Notes: a model not told the origin generated them from the letters alone. Shown: positions 52,311 through 61,823, counted from the stretch's first letter. The stretch: DNA of 64,000 bases from an uncultured Sphingomonadaceae bacterium (GCA_947489315.1 CANLCX010000002.1:682001-746000); one strand, 5' to 3'. Translations and numbers: made by a program.

Positions 52311-52856
52311 TCAGAGATAATCAACCGTCATGATGAAGCTACCGGTATAGGCGCCGTCTTGCTGGTCAGCATCAACATTTAGCCGACCGCCAACCGTGAG
52401 CTGATAAATGCCCAGCGTACCCAAAAGGCCGCGCACGAAAGTGCTGAAATTCCGGTTGCCGTTGCCAATAGCCATCTGGTCAATGATCATATTGTCCGAA
52501 CCATTGCTGTGCGTGATCGTTGTCGATCCGGGAATGGAAATTTCAACAATCTGGTTAGGCCCGCCATAGATGATGAAATTGGCACGGTTATTGGCGCCAG
52601 CGGCAAGCGTAACGCCGCCAGTGGTTGTTCGATTGCCATTACGAGTATCGATAAACACCGTGCCAGCCGTTGCACTTGGAATAATGCTCCCGAATTCCAG
52701 GTCGGCAATATTGACGACGGAAAGCGGACCGATGGTCACGGCTCTGGCGTCAGCATCTGCATCCTGCGCAAACGCAGCTGGTGCGCTCGTCATTCCAATT
52801 AGCACGATCAGCAAGCCGCCGATCAAGCGCGGTATAATCTGGTCCCTGGTCTTCAT
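52311..52856 (-). CDS. DUF4402 secreted protein
   Basis: 181 residues from ATG 52856. Signal peptide (core LIGGLLIVLIGMTSAPAAFA) and a DUF4402 beta-sandwich: ITIGPLSVVNIADLEFGSI read as TIGPLSVVNIADLEFGSI, then VFIDTRNGNRTTTGGVTLA, RANFIIYGGPNQIVEISIPG and the closing GRLNVDADQQDGAYTG with ITVDYL-like MTVDYL. Such proteins resemble pilin or fimbrial adhesins and are secreted or outer-surface. The next gene upstream is a paralog. Confidence 0.88.
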   Translation of the reverse strand: MKTRDQIIPRLIGGLLIVLIGMTSAPAAFAQDADADARAVTIGPLSVVNIADLEFGSIIPSATAGTVFIDTRNGNRTTTGGVTLAAGANNRANFIIYGGPNQIVEISIPGSTTITHSNGSDNMIIDQMAIGNGNRNFSTFVRGLLGTLGIYQLTVGGRLNVDADQQDGAYTGSFIMTVDYL

Positions 52857-52939
52857 AATTAACTCACTACCCACAAAAGTCTAAACAATGCCCAATTTTC
52901 AAGGTTAATCCCCATTAACCCTTGGGCTTTCCTATTTAT

Positions 52940-53491
52940 TCACTGATATTCAATCGTCACATCAAAGCTGCCGCGATATGTACCAGCGGCCTGATTGGGT
53001 CCTATACGCAACCGGCCTCCGACAAAATATGTAGCTTGCCCAGCAGCATCCAAAATCTGATCGCGCAAGCCTCCGCTGTTGCCTAGCCAAAAATTATCAA
53101 CCCGCATTGTCTCTGTTCCGCCATCTCGAACGATATTAATGCTATTTTGCGAACGCCTGATGTTAGCCTGAGCAAAGGGGGTTCCGGTCGCGGTAAACGA
53201 AGCACGACTCTGTGCGCCACCGATCGAAACCGCATCGCCGCTAAGCTGGCTCAAATTGCCAGTGACAGCGTGCATGCGAAAATTGCTATTTGTCGTCCCG
53301 GCAATAAAATTGCCGAACAGCAAGTCGCTATTTTTAACAACTGTAACAGCTCGAGTGACCGATACCATTGTATCTGCAGACTGCGCATTTGCAGCCGAAA
53401 CGGCCGCCACACAACAAAGCGCAGGCAATAGCATTGCTGCACGCGCAAATCCGGGCTTGAACGCCCATTTCTGGTCCCTAACTTGTTCCAC
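52940..53491 (-). CDS. DUF4402 secreted protein, paralog
   Basis: 183 residues from a GTG start. Signal peptide (core FARAAMLLPALCCVAAVSAANA), then the DUF4402 pattern: SVTRAVTVVKNSDLLFGNF, SRASFTATGTPFAQANI, ATYFVGGRLRIGPNQAAGTYRG read in parts, ending DVTIEYQ. It shares strand order and ending with the gene 84 bp downstream. Both may be structural parts of a surface fibre. No chaperone or usher gene is adjacent. Confidence 0.87.
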   Translation of the reverse strand: MEQVRDQKWAFKPGFARAAMLLPALCCVAAVSAANAQSADTMVSVTRAVTVVKNSDLLFGNFIAGTTNSNFRMHAVTGNLSQLSGDAVSIGGAQSRASFTATGTPFAQANIRRSQNSINIVRDGGTETMRVDNFWLGNSGGLRDQILDAAGQATYFVGGRLRIGPNQAAGTYRGSFDVTIEYQ

Positions 53492-53627
53492 ATTGCCATT
53501 TCTAGCGGCAACACGACAAAAATAGGTTTATTATCATGCCTAATTTTCCGTTAAACGCTGTCACATATTGTATCACAAGCTGTGCAAAGCCTTTGATTGT
53601 AAGGAACAAGATGGTTATGCGGTTGCC

Positions 53628-54563
53628 ATGACCGAAGCAGCTATCTCCATCGACCATCTCTCCAAAACTTATGAAGGCGGCAAAAAGGCGCTGGATGACG
53701 TGACTTTCGACGTGAAACGCGGCGAGATTTTCGGGCTTTTGGGCCCCAATGGTGCGGGCAAATCGACCCTGATCAACATATTGTCGGGCATGGTCAGCAA
53801 AACCGGCGGTACCGCCAATATCTGGGGCTTTGACATTGATGTGGATCACCGCAATGCCAAGGCATCAATCGGTATCGTGCCGCAAGAGATTATGTTTGAT
53901 CCGTTTTTTACGCCGGCGGAATCGTTGGAAGTCGTGGCCGGACTTTACGGGATAAAGAAATCCAAGCGCCGGACGATGGAATTGCTCCGCGCTGTGCATT
54001 TGGAAGACAAAGCCCATGCTTATTCCCGCACTCTTTCGGGCGGCATGAAGCGGCGCTTGTTGATTGCCAAAGCGATGGTCCACTCTCCGCCGATCTTGGT
54101 TTTGGATGAACCAACGGCTGGCGTTGACATAGAGTTACGCCAGCAGCTTTGGGAATATGTGGAACAGCTCAACAAATCCGGTGTCACCATTGTCCTCACC
54201 ACCCATTATCTCGAAGAAGCCGAAAATCTCTGTGACCGGATTGCGATTATCAATCATGGCAAGCTGATTGCGCTGAAAACCACCCCGGAACTGGTGGACA
54301 TGGCGCGGGAAAAGCTGGTCGAGCTGACTTTGGACCGGGATATCTCGCAAAAGTCCGATGCGCTCACCTTTGCCGATGACCTGTTCCTGAAAGCCGATAT
54401 TATCGGCCCGCGCACCGTTGCGGTGACCTATAACAAGGATCACACCAATGCTGGCGGCGTGATGGAAGCCGTGCAGAAACGCGGTTATCAGATTGTCGAT
54501 GTCACGACGCGGGAAGCGGATCTCGAGGATGTGTTCCTCAATCTGACCCGCAAAGCCGCATGA
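53628..54563 (+). CDS. ABC transporter ATP-binding protein (multidrug/YadG type)
   Basis: 311 residues from ATG 53628; a longer frame from 53568 is unsupported. Walker A GPNGAGKST, Q-loop IVPQEIMFDPFFTP, signature LSGGMKRRL, Walker B ILVLDEPTAGVD and the H-loop LTTHYLEEAENL are complete. The C-terminal extension ending READLEDVFLNLT is typical of ABC-2 type exporters for drugs or glycans. The expected permease is missing: the stop overlaps the nadB start by 4 bp. The partner must be encoded elsewhere. Confidence 0.92.
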   Translation: MTEAAISIDHLSKTYEGGKKALDDVTFDVKRGEIFGLLGPNGAGKSTLINILSGMVSKTGGTANIWGFDIDVDHRNAKASIGIVPQEIMFDPFFTPAESLEVVAGLYGIKKSKRRTMELLRAVHLEDKAHAYSRTLSGGMKRRLLIAKAMVHSPPILVLDEPTAGVDIELRQQLWEYVEQLNKSGVTIVLTTHYLEEAENLCDRIAIINHGKLIALKTTPELVDMAREKLVELTLDRDISQKSDALTFADDLFLKADIIGPRTVAVTYNKDHTNAGGVMEAVQKRGYQIVDVTTREADLEDVFLNLTRKAA

Positions 54564-56155
54564 GCCATTTCGACGTCATCATCGTCGGCTCCGGCGCGGC
54601 GGGATTAAGCGCGGCGATCACATTGGCGCGGACGCATAAGGTTCTGGTGCTGGCCAAAGGCGATCTCGCGGGCGGCTCGACTGCTTGGGCACAGGGCGGT
54701 ATTGCCGCTGTGCTCGACGCGGGTGATACGTTTGAAAACCATATTGACGATACTATGGTCGCAGGCGCTGGGCTGAACCGGCGAGAGACCGTTGAGTTTG
54801 TCGTCGAGAATGCCCCCGCCGCAATCGAACGGCTCGAAGAAATGGGCGTGCCGTTTAACAAGGAAGCGGAAGTCCTTCACCTCACCCGTGAAGGCGGTCA
54901 TAGCCATAGACGAATTGTCCATGTCGATGATGCCACCGGCTGGGCGGTGCAAGAAGCGCTGCAGAATACCGCTGCGGCCCACCCCAATATTACGCTGCAA
55001 CCACATATGGTTGCGATTGATTTGATCGCAGACCGGCATGCCGAAACACCTACCGGTGCGAAAAATGTCTGGGGTGTTTATGCACTGAACAATGCGACCG
55101 GGCACGTGGAAACGCTGACCTCACGCGCCACTATCATGGCGAGCGGCGGCGCTGGCCGAACCTATCTTTTCTCCACTGCGCCGCGCGGTGCAACCGGGGA
55201 CGGTATCGCGATGGCGTGGCGGGCTGGTGCACGGGTTTCGAATATGGAGATGATGCAGTTTCATCCAACCTGCCTCTATAATCTCGAAGTCAAAAACTTC
55301 CTCATCACCGAAGCGGTGCGTGGCGAAGGCGGGCATTTGAAATTGCCTACCGATGCTGGAGATGAGGCAGACCAGCGGTTCATGGATCGCTTTGACCCGG
55401 AACGCATGGAACTGGCGCCGCGCGACATTGTCGCCCGCGCGAATGACCATGAGATCAAGCGGCTTGGCCTCGATTATGTCCATCTCGATATCTCGCACCG
55501 TGATCCGGAATTTGTGAAGGACCATTTCCCGAATATCTACGAGAAGCTCATCGGGCTTGGCATTGATATGACCAAGGAACCGATCCCAGTGGTTCCTGCC
55601 CAGCATTATACCTGCGGCGGGATATTGATTGACCTGCATGGTCGCACCGACCTGCCCGGCCTCTATGCAGCAGGCGAGGCCAGCGAAAGCGGCCTGCACG
55701 GGGCCAATCGGCTTGCCTCGAACAGCCTGCTTGAATGTTTCGTCTTTGGCGATGCTGCGGCCCGCGACATCGCGTCCCACTGGGATGATATGCCCGAGCC
55801 GCCGGCGATACGGCCATGGGATGAAAGCCGCGTCACCGATAGCGACGAAGAAGTCGTCATCAAACAAACCTGGACCGAAATCCGCCGCTTCATGTGGAAT
55901 TATGTTGGCATCGTCCGCACCACCAAGCGCCTCGAACGCGCCCAGCATCGCATCGACCTGCTGCGCGGCGAGGTCGAGGAATATTATGGCCATTTCCGGG
56001 TGACCCAGGATTTAATCGAATTGCGTAACTTGATCGAGGTCGCGGATCTGATTGTGAAATCCGCGCTGGCGCGAAAGGAAAGCCGGGGACTGCATTATAT
56101 TACGGACTATCCGGAGCGGTTGCCAGAGGCGGTGGACACGGTCCTGGAGCCGTAA
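54560..56155 (+). CDS. nadB: L-aspartate oxidase
   Basis: 531 residues. First step of de novo NAD synthesis: oxidises aspartate to iminoaspartate with FAD. FAD motif IIVGSGAAGLSAAITLA at the N-terminus, GGSTAWAQGGIAAVLD, the active-site region HRRIVHVDDATG and GEASESGLHGANRLASNSLLE near residue 375. The C-terminal helical domain is complete. nadA and nadC are not in the window. The 4-bp overlap with the ABC gene suggests translational coupling. Confidence 0.97.
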   Translation: MSHFDVIIVGSGAAGLSAAITLARTHKVLVLAKGDLAGGSTAWAQGGIAAVLDAGDTFENHIDDTMVAGAGLNRRETVEFVVENAPAAIERLEEMGVPFNKEAEVLHLTREGGHSHRRIVHVDDATGWAVQEALQNTAAAHPNITLQPHMVAIDLIADRHAETPTGAKNVWGVYALNNATGHVETLTSRATIMASGGAGRTYLFSTAPRGATGDGIAMAWRAGARVSNMEMMQFHPTCLYNLEVKNFLITEAVRGEGGHLKLPTDAGDEADQRFMDRFDPERMELAPRDIVARANDHEIKRLGLDYVHLDISHRDPEFVKDHFPNIYEKLIGLGIDMTKEPIPVVPAQHYTCGGILIDLHGRTDLPGLYAAGEASESGLHGANRLASNSLLECFVFGDAAARDIASHWDDMPEPPAIRPWDESRVTDSDEEVVIKQTWTEIRRFMWNYVGIVRTTKRLERAQHRIDLLRGEVEEYYGHFRVTQDLIELRNLIEVADLIVKSALARKESRGLHYITDYPERLPEAVDTVLEP

Positions 56156-56240
56156 AGCTCTGCGCAGCCCTTAAGTGTAGGATATGTCGCGAGCGATTTG
56201 CAATATGTCACAAATTTTCCCCTTATCGCCGCACGCGCCT

Positions 56241-57578
56241 CTATTGCTTTTTCTCCAGTCGATGCATTTCAAGTCCAACAGCCCAGCGGCGCTGAAAGCC
56301 TTTCCAATGATCAGACTGTTCGGAACCAGCCATTTTTCCGTTTAGCTGCTCGCCAAAGCCAATGGGCCACTTGCTGTTATTGGAATCCATTGTCGGCACG
56401 TTCAGATAATCCGCTTTGGATGCATCATCTTTCAGAGTCATATCCAGAAAGGCCGTCACAAAATGCTGGTTTATGGCGTTTAGCCGGTCGCTTCGCCACA
56501 CTGGCTCTTTAAGAAACTCTGCGGTCGTAAAGTCGCCATCCGTATCTAAATCAAATTCATTTCCGACAATGTTATGCCGCGCTTCCCGATAGACCAACAT
56601 ATAGCGATTGGATCCGGTCATATTCTCGAACAGCCACTTCACGCCCTCTTCATAGTTCACCACGTCATCCTGATTTCCGGTAATAACCAAAACCGGTTTA
56701 TCAATTTTTCCAACACTTTCAGCCGTCCACGCTCGGCTATCAGGCTGTCCGCCCCAAGGAGAGAATGTAACCAACGATTTGATCGGTAGCGCTTTTTGTG
56801 AGGCCTCTTCCATCGCCGTTCTGGCGGTTGCGGGAATATTGGACATCGGATCATTTGCAAAATCATAGCGGGCACCAGCAGAAGCAATCGCCCCATATCC
56901 GCCCATTGAATAGCCAATCAGTCCTACACTGTCGAAATCAATTTGCGCAGCATAAGCTTGCGACCCTGATTGCGCATCCTCCAATATTTGCATCAGAATC
57001 TGCCGCTGATCCAAAGTCCGATCCACAAGAACATTGCCAAAGGACAAGAAGAACGATGTGACGCCATCAATGGGCATGTCTGCATGATTGATCGAAGCGA
57101 CGATATAGCCATGTGAAGCGATATGCTCCGCCAGATTGCTAAACTGCGTATCCCACCCACCAAAGCCATGGGACATCAGGACCAGCGGATATTTCTGATC
57201 GATAATCGCTTTGGCATCGGGCACCGCCATGCCCTTTGCGGAAATTGTCACGGGGTCGTTGCCTGGTGGTCGCATAATATGACGATATTCAGCTGTTTCA
57301 CCATCACTGGTTTTCGCGGGGTACCAAAACCGAACGGACAGTTCTCGGTTCGCATCGGCCAAGTTTCCAGAAATTGCACCCATAGTTGTAATTGTGGTGC
57401 GGCCCTCAAGTGCAAATTTCTTGACGTTCATCCCAATACTATATTCCCCAGGTCGGCCGAGCTCTGGCGCTTCTCCGACTTGTCCAGCATGGATGGTTGG
57501 TGAAGCAACATAAGCGGCGACTCCACCGCCAGCGAGAATAGTTCCCACAACTATCGCTGCAATTGTTCTCTTCTTCAT
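56241..57578 (-). CDS. Exported alpha/beta hydrolase (PAF acetylhydrolase-like)
   Basis: 445 residues with an N-terminal membrane or signal segment (IAAIVVGTILAGGGVAAYVA). The oxyanion loop VLMSHGFGGWDTQ, nucleophile elbow GLIGYSMGGYGA (Ser in GYSMG), VLVITGNQDDVVNYE for the acid region and REARHNIVG for the His form a full catalytic triad. The type is the dienelactone-hydrolase/platelet-activating-factor acetylhydrolase group, acting in the periplasm. Substrate unknown. Confidence 0.88.
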   Translation of the reverse strand: MKKRTIAAIVVGTILAGGGVAAYVASPTIHAGQVGEAPELGRPGEYSIGMNVKKFALEGRTTITTMGAISGNLADANRELSVRFWYPAKTSDGETAEYRHIMRPPGNDPVTISAKGMAVPDAKAIIDQKYPLVLMSHGFGGWDTQFSNLAEHIASHGYIVASINHADMPIDGVTSFFLSFGNVLVDRTLDQRQILMQILEDAQSGSQAYAAQIDFDSVGLIGYSMGGYGAIASAGARYDFANDPMSNIPATARTAMEEASQKALPIKSLVTFSPWGGQPDSRAWTAESVGKIDKPVLVITGNQDDVVNYEEGVKWLFENMTGSNRYMLVYREARHNIVGNEFDLDTDGDFTTAEFLKEPVWRSDRLNAINQHFVTAFLDMTLKDDASKADYLNVPTMDSNNSKWPIGFGEQLNGKMAGSEQSDHWKGFQRRWAVGLEMHRLEKKQ

Positions 57579-57690
57579 CGGGTGTTCCTTTTAACTTTTC
57601 ATAATCTCATAGTAAAATAGACGCGAGAGGTAGGTGCCGTTCACCTCTTTGATCCAACTGAAAGGAAGGATCAAAACCCGCTGCGACGCT

Positions 57691-57867
57691 TCAATCGACT
57701 GGCCTCGGCACTCGCTTGCCTTTTGTGCGGCTGGTAAGATGAAATTGCTGGCAGCGATCACACAAATAGGGTCTGAGCGGGAAATGAGCGCGCTGGGCGA
57801 CGACTAGCGCATCCTGTTCGGACGGGTATCGCGCTTTCTTTCTGCAAATACTTAACCGCGTGCGCAT
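57691..57867 (-). CDS. Small CxxC (zinc-ribbon-like) protein
   Basis: 58 residues. ATG 57867 has AAGGA 6 nt upstream, 20 bp after the penicillin acylase stop, so it is probably co-transcribed. The sequence has CRKKARYPSEQDALVVAQRA and YLCDRCQQFHLTS; the Cys at 8, the pair CDRC at 36-39 and His at 43 could hold zinc. Small proteins with C-x-K...YxC-x-x-C...HLTS occur widely in proteobacteria without assigned function. It is too short for usual gene-length cut-offs. Confidence 0.7.
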   Translation of the reverse strand: MRTRLSICRKKARYPSEQDALVVAQRAHFPLRPYLCDRCQQFHLTSRTKGKRVPRPVD

Positions 57868-57887
57868 CTGTGTTCCTTTTTCGCGGC

Positions 57888-60068
57888 CTACTTCCCACCA
57901 ACAACTTTCTCGCTTGCCTTATTCTTTTCTAGCTCAGCGGGATCAAACCAGACGGGCTTGAGTTTCTTATCCACAAACAACTGCATCTGGTCGGTATAAT
58001 GCGGACTATCGGGACGCGTGCTCGCAGCGCCAAAGGGCTGGATGGAGCGCGAATTCACATTGCCAGCCTTATCCCATTCGACAAACATGATGAAGCTGTC
58101 GCCGTGGCGCACCGACAGGCGGCCATCCTCTTCGACATCCCACAATGTGGATGCGCGGATCGTGTCATTGCCGCCATCAATCGGGAGATCAACATCGCCT
58201 TGGCGCAGGCGCAGGACGTCCAGCATGGGCGGATCGATGCGATCGAAATATTTTGTCAGATGGTCAACGGTCTCCTGCAATATCTCACGTGGCTCAGGCA
58301 CTGTGCCGCGCTGATAATGCGCCTTGTTTGCCGGACGCAGCACTTTGAGCGCTAGTGCGTCAGCTGCCCCCTTACCATCGAGATCCCAGTCCCAATTCGC
58401 TAGCAAAGCCTGTGCCTTTGCCAGCTGCGGATCGTCTTTCAGGTCCAGCGCCGCAATCTTGTCGAGCCAGTCCTTGGCATAGCCCGCTTTTTCATAAGCC
58501 GTGTCATATTTGATCCGGCGGATTTCCGCTTCGCCAATCTTGCCATTGGCTTCCAGCAACTCAATCGACCGGCGTGACCGGTTGGTCTGGTCATTCTCGA
58601 TCCCCATAAGCGGAGAAAAGGTTTCCGGGTTCAATTCATCGCCGGGCCCCGCCGCGATATAGGGCGTATTATTCGCGTTCATCACATAGCCTGAGCCGGG
58701 ATTAATCAATGCCGGAACCCGCGTGAACGGCAAGGTGTTCTGCCACACCGCTTTGCTATTATCGCCTGGTAGCACCGTCCGCCAGTCAAAGCCGGGCGCG
58801 CGGTCCGGGAACATAGCGTTGTAAAACATCCCGATGTTGCCCTTGGCATCGGCATAGATGAAATTGGTCGCGGGCACGCCCTGCCCCGCCATCGCCGCCT
58901 GCCACTCGTCAAAATTTTGGGCCTTGTTGATGCGATAATATTGGGTGAGCATGTCGAGCTGATCCATACCCGCATAGCGCATTGCATAGGCACCATTATC
59001 GTTCAGAATCACCGGACCATGGATGGAGCGATAAACCATTTGCGGATAAGGGATTACAAATGGACCATATTTGATTTTCAGCCAGACGCGCTTTTTCTCT
59101 AGCGGCAACCACTCGCCATCATATTTGTAAGCGTTGCCCTTTTCATTGAGCGTTAGCTTGTAAATGTCGATCAGGTCAGGCCGGTTAACAGTGTTGGTCC
59201 AGCCAAGGTTTTTATTATGGCCGAGGAAAGGAAAAGGCGATCCGGGGAAATTGGCGCCGGCGAAATCCCAGCCCTCTTCGCTATGGACGACCAGTTCATA
59301 CCACGCGACATTGCCGCGCAGGGGCTGGTGCGAATTGGAAATCAGGCGGGTTTTGTCATCGCTGGAACGTTCTGGCGTAATGGCATAAGCGTTAGATCCA
59401 TTTTCATCGGGATCGGGACCGACTGGGGTGATGATCTTGTCCTCACTCAACGGATGCACGGTGCGATTCTCGATCGGTACAGACAGGCTGGGGCCGCCTT
59501 CTTGGCGCAACGGTTTATTCTCGGTCAACGCCTGTATCGGGCCATTTAGGCCAAAGAAAAACGGCGAGCGCAGGGCGAAGCCAGCAGCAATATCGCGCCC
59601 ATTGACCGGGAATAGCTTCGACAGGCTAATTTCTGCCGGATTTTCCTCGGCATAAGCATTGAGGCCCGAGGCATAGCCTTCCAGCACCGCCCTTACATCT
59701 TCCGGCAAATCATCATATTTGCGCTTCACCGTGCCGTCGACATCAAGCAGCTCGGCAACATAGTCAATCGGCGCGCCATCTACGCCGTTGAGCGTCGCGA
59801 GGCGCCCGCGGGTCATCGCTGTCACTTCTTGCAAGGTCGCGAAATCGTCCTCGGCATGGGCATAGGCGACGCCATAAGCGACGTCCGCGTCCGTCTTGCC
59901 GAAAATATGTGGGACACCGAAATTATCGCGGACAATACGCGCTTCATATTCTTTCTCGGGCGGCGGTGACACGGACGAGACGCTTATCGGTTCCCAAACG
60001 GCCAGCGCAATGGCAACCAGCAAAATCAGGATCAACAATCCCATTCCAGTTCGCTTGATCACCTTCAT
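57888..60068 (-). CDS. Penicillin acylase family N-terminal nucleophile amidase
   Basis: 726 residues. N-terminal signal or anchor (LLILILLVAIALAVWEP), alpha chain starting YEARIVRDNFGVPHIFG, a spacer, and the nucleophile Ser225 at the auto-cleavage point in DENGSNAYAI. Further marks are ISNSHQPLRGNVAWYEL, GSPFPFLGHNKNLGWTNTV in two parts and NFIYADAKGNIGMFYN. Members hydrolyse amides such as acyl-homoserine lactones or penicillins in the periplasm. Which amide is cut here is unknown. It is divergent from the aminopeptidase gene. Confidence 0.93.
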   Translation of the reverse strand: MKVIKRTGMGLLILILLVAIALAVWEPISVSSVSPPPEKEYEARIVRDNFGVPHIFGKTDADVAYGVAYAHAEDDFATLQEVTAMTRGRLATLNGVDGAPIDYVAELLDVDGTVKRKYDDLPEDVRAVLEGYASGLNAYAEENPAEISLSKLFPVNGRDIAAGFALRSPFFFGLNGPIQALTENKPLRQEGGPSLSVPIENRTVHPLSEDKIITPVGPDPDENGSNAYAITPERSSDDKTRLISNSHQPLRGNVAWYELVVHSEEGWDFAGANFPGSPFPFLGHNKNLGWTNTVNRPDLIDIYKLTLNEKGNAYKYDGEWLPLEKKRVWLKIKYGPFVIPYPQMVYRSIHGPVILNDNGAYAMRYAGMDQLDMLTQYYRINKAQNFDEWQAAMAGQGVPATNFIYADAKGNIGMFYNAMFPDRAPGFDWRTVLPGDNSKAVWQNTLPFTRVPALINPGSGYVMNANNTPYIAAGPGDELNPETFSPLMGIENDQTNRSRRSIELLEANGKIGEAEIRRIKYDTAYEKAGYAKDWLDKIAALDLKDDPQLAKAQALLANWDWDLDGKGAADALALKVLRPANKAHYQRGTVPEPREILQETVDHLTKYFDRIDPPMLDVLRLRQGDVDLPIDGGNDTIRASTLWDVEEDGRLSVRHGDSFIMFVEWDKAGNVNSRSIQPFGAASTRPDSPHYTDQMQLFVDKKLKPVWFDPAELEKNKASEKVVGGK

Positions 60069-60182
60069 TCCATTTCCCTTTTCTATGACAATCGACCTTG
60101 CCCTTTTGATAGCTCTTGCGCAAAGTTGTGACCTTGGTCAACCGGGTAGCCTCCCGATCATCAAAGCTACAAAGGATCGTTC

Positions 60183-61766
60183 ATGACAAAACCGAAAATT
60201 TCTCGCCTTGCTCTCTTGTCCGCCTTGTCTGCACTCACCCTTGCCGCCCCTATAAATGCGCAATCTGTGCTTGGATCCGGCGTTCCGGCAAGCACCGTTC
60301 CAAACAGCGCCGAGCGCCCGATCGCCTTTGCTGAGCAAGCGCCTGCCGATGCTGGCCTGATAATTCTAATGCAGAGCGCCGAACTGCCGGATATTTCGGC
60401 TCTTTCCCCCGCCGAACGCAGCGCTGTGGAAGCGGCTATCGCTTCTGCCGACTTCAAGGGTAAAACGGGAAGCACTTTGGAACTGCGCGGGATTGGCGGC
60501 CATCCGCTTATCATGCTGGCCGGAGCGTCCAAACCGGATGACCAAGGACCCGACTGGAAATCAGCCGCTGGCAAAGCCGTGCAAAAGCTGAAGACGGAAG
60601 ATACAGAGCTGACGTTAGTTGGTCCTCCCGATGCCGCCGGCATGGCAGAAGCCGCACTTGGACTGGATCTCGGCCAATATCGTTTTGATCGCTATCAGAC
60701 GGATGTTGAAACGGCACCCGCCAGTCAAAAGGTGACACTATCCGGCCCGCAGGCATCTGCTGCACAAACACTCTGGAACAGTCGCCACAAACATCTTGCC
60801 GATAGTGTCAAACTGACTCGCGATCTTCAGAGCGAGCCGGCCAACACGCTCTATCCACAAAGTTTTGTGGACCGAGTGAGCGCCGCGTTTAAAGGCGTCC
60901 CGAATGTCCGCATAGAAATACTCGACGAAGCCGCGATGCGGAAAATGAACATGGGCGCGATTGTCGGTGTCGGTCAGGGCAGCCCGCGCGGATCGCGGAT
61001 GATGGTGGTCCGCTACACAGGCGGAAGCGGCGCGCCGCTCGCGCTGGCTGGCAAGGGCATTACATTTGACACGGGCGGCATCTCGATCAAGCCCAACAAG
61101 GGCATGTGGGCGATGAAGGCCGACATGTCTGGTGCAGCCGCGGTAATGGGGGCCACCTTGTCACTCGCCAAAAGCCGCGCACCGGTCAATATTGTGGCGG
61201 TTGCTGCACTGGCCGAGAATATGCCCGGTGCCAATGCCCAGCGTCCTGGTGACGTGGTCCGCACCTATGGCGGCAAGACCATCGAAATCCTCAGCACGGA
61301 TGCAGAGGGCCGGTTGGTGCTCGCCGACGCGGTGCAATATGTGGCGGATCGCTACAAGCCATTTGCGCTGGTTGATATCGCGACCTTGACCGGATCGGTT
61401 GGACGGGCCGTGGGTGATCAATATGCCGGATTATTTGCGCGGGAGGATGCCATTGCCGATCGCTTGATGAAAGCGGCCAAAGACAGCGGCGAGCATTTAT
61501 GGCGGCTGCCCCTGCATCCTGCCTATGCTAAAGCGATACGTTCTGACATTGCCGATGTGAAAAATTCGGGCGTAACCGACGCACCGGGCGCCAGTGCCGG
61601 GGCCCATTTTATTGGCTATTTTGTTGATGAATCCATGCCTTGGGCCCATCTGGATATTGCCGGTGTAGACTGGAACAATTCCGCAAAACCGCTGACACCC
61701 AAAGGGGCTTCCGGTTTCGGCGTTCGGTTGCTGGATCAACTGGCGCGTGACTGGACCGCTGAATAA
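60183..61766 (+). CDS. M17 leucyl aminopeptidase, exported form
   Basis: 527 residues. Two-zinc M17 peptidase with GKGITFDTGGISIKP near residue 290 (Lys ligand), KADMSGAAAVMG and STDAEGRLVLADA near residue 371, where the usual NTDAEGRL has Ser in place of Asn. Unlike cytosolic PepA it begins with a signal peptide (core LALLSALSALTLAAPINA), so it should work in the periplasm. The N-terminal domain is less conserved. The ATG follows AAAGGA. A heat-shock promoter for clpB lies just after its stop. Confidence 0.93.
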   Translation: MTKPKISRLALLSALSALTLAAPINAQSVLGSGVPASTVPNSAERPIAFAEQAPADAGLIILMQSAELPDISALSPAERSAVEAAIASADFKGKTGSTLELRGIGGHPLIMLAGASKPDDQGPDWKSAAGKAVQKLKTEDTELTLVGPPDAAGMAEAALGLDLGQYRFDRYQTDVETAPASQKVTLSGPQASAAQTLWNSRHKHLADSVKLTRDLQSEPANTLYPQSFVDRVSAAFKGVPNVRIEILDEAAMRKMNMGAIVGVGQGSPRGSRMMVVRYTGGSGAPLALAGKGITFDTGGISIKPNKGMWAMKADMSGAAAVMGATLSLAKSRAPVNIVAVAALAENMPGANAQRPGDVVRTYGGKTIEILSTDAEGRLVLADAVQYVADRYKPFALVDIATLTGSVGRAVGDQYAGLFAREDAIADRLMKAAKDSGEHLWRLPLHPAYAKAIRSDIADVKNSGVTDAPGASAGAHFIGYFVDESMPWAHLDIAGVDWNNSAKPLTPKGASGFGVRLLDQLARDWTAE

Positions 61767-61795
61767 GCTTTTGTAACAATTATTTGTCCCGCTCC

Positions 61796-61823
61796 CTTGT
61801 GTGATAAAAACATCACTCCATAT
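61796..61823 (+). promoter_or_regulatory. Sigma-32 (RpoH) heat-shock promoter of clpB
   Basis: CTTGTG (61796-61801), 14 bp, CTCCATAT (61816-61823) matches the heat-shock form CTTGAA-N13/15-CCCCATNT with few mismatches. It lies 33 bp before the clpB start, in the expected orientation. Confidence 0.75.

Noticed and set aside
55121-55993. 290-codon minus-strand frame inside nadB
   Set aside because: nadB shows all catalytic motifs across the stretch; the antisense frame has no motif and mirrors its codon pattern.
57600-57690. Short inverted repeats (AGAGGTG/CACCT and GATCC/GGATC) after the small CxxC gene
   Set aside because: Stems are short or imperfect and no T-run follows, so I do not call a terminator.
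57964-57975. Perfect DnaA-box TTATCCACA inside the penicillin acylase gene
   Set aside because: It is a single match within coding sequence without companions; a few such matches are expected by chance.
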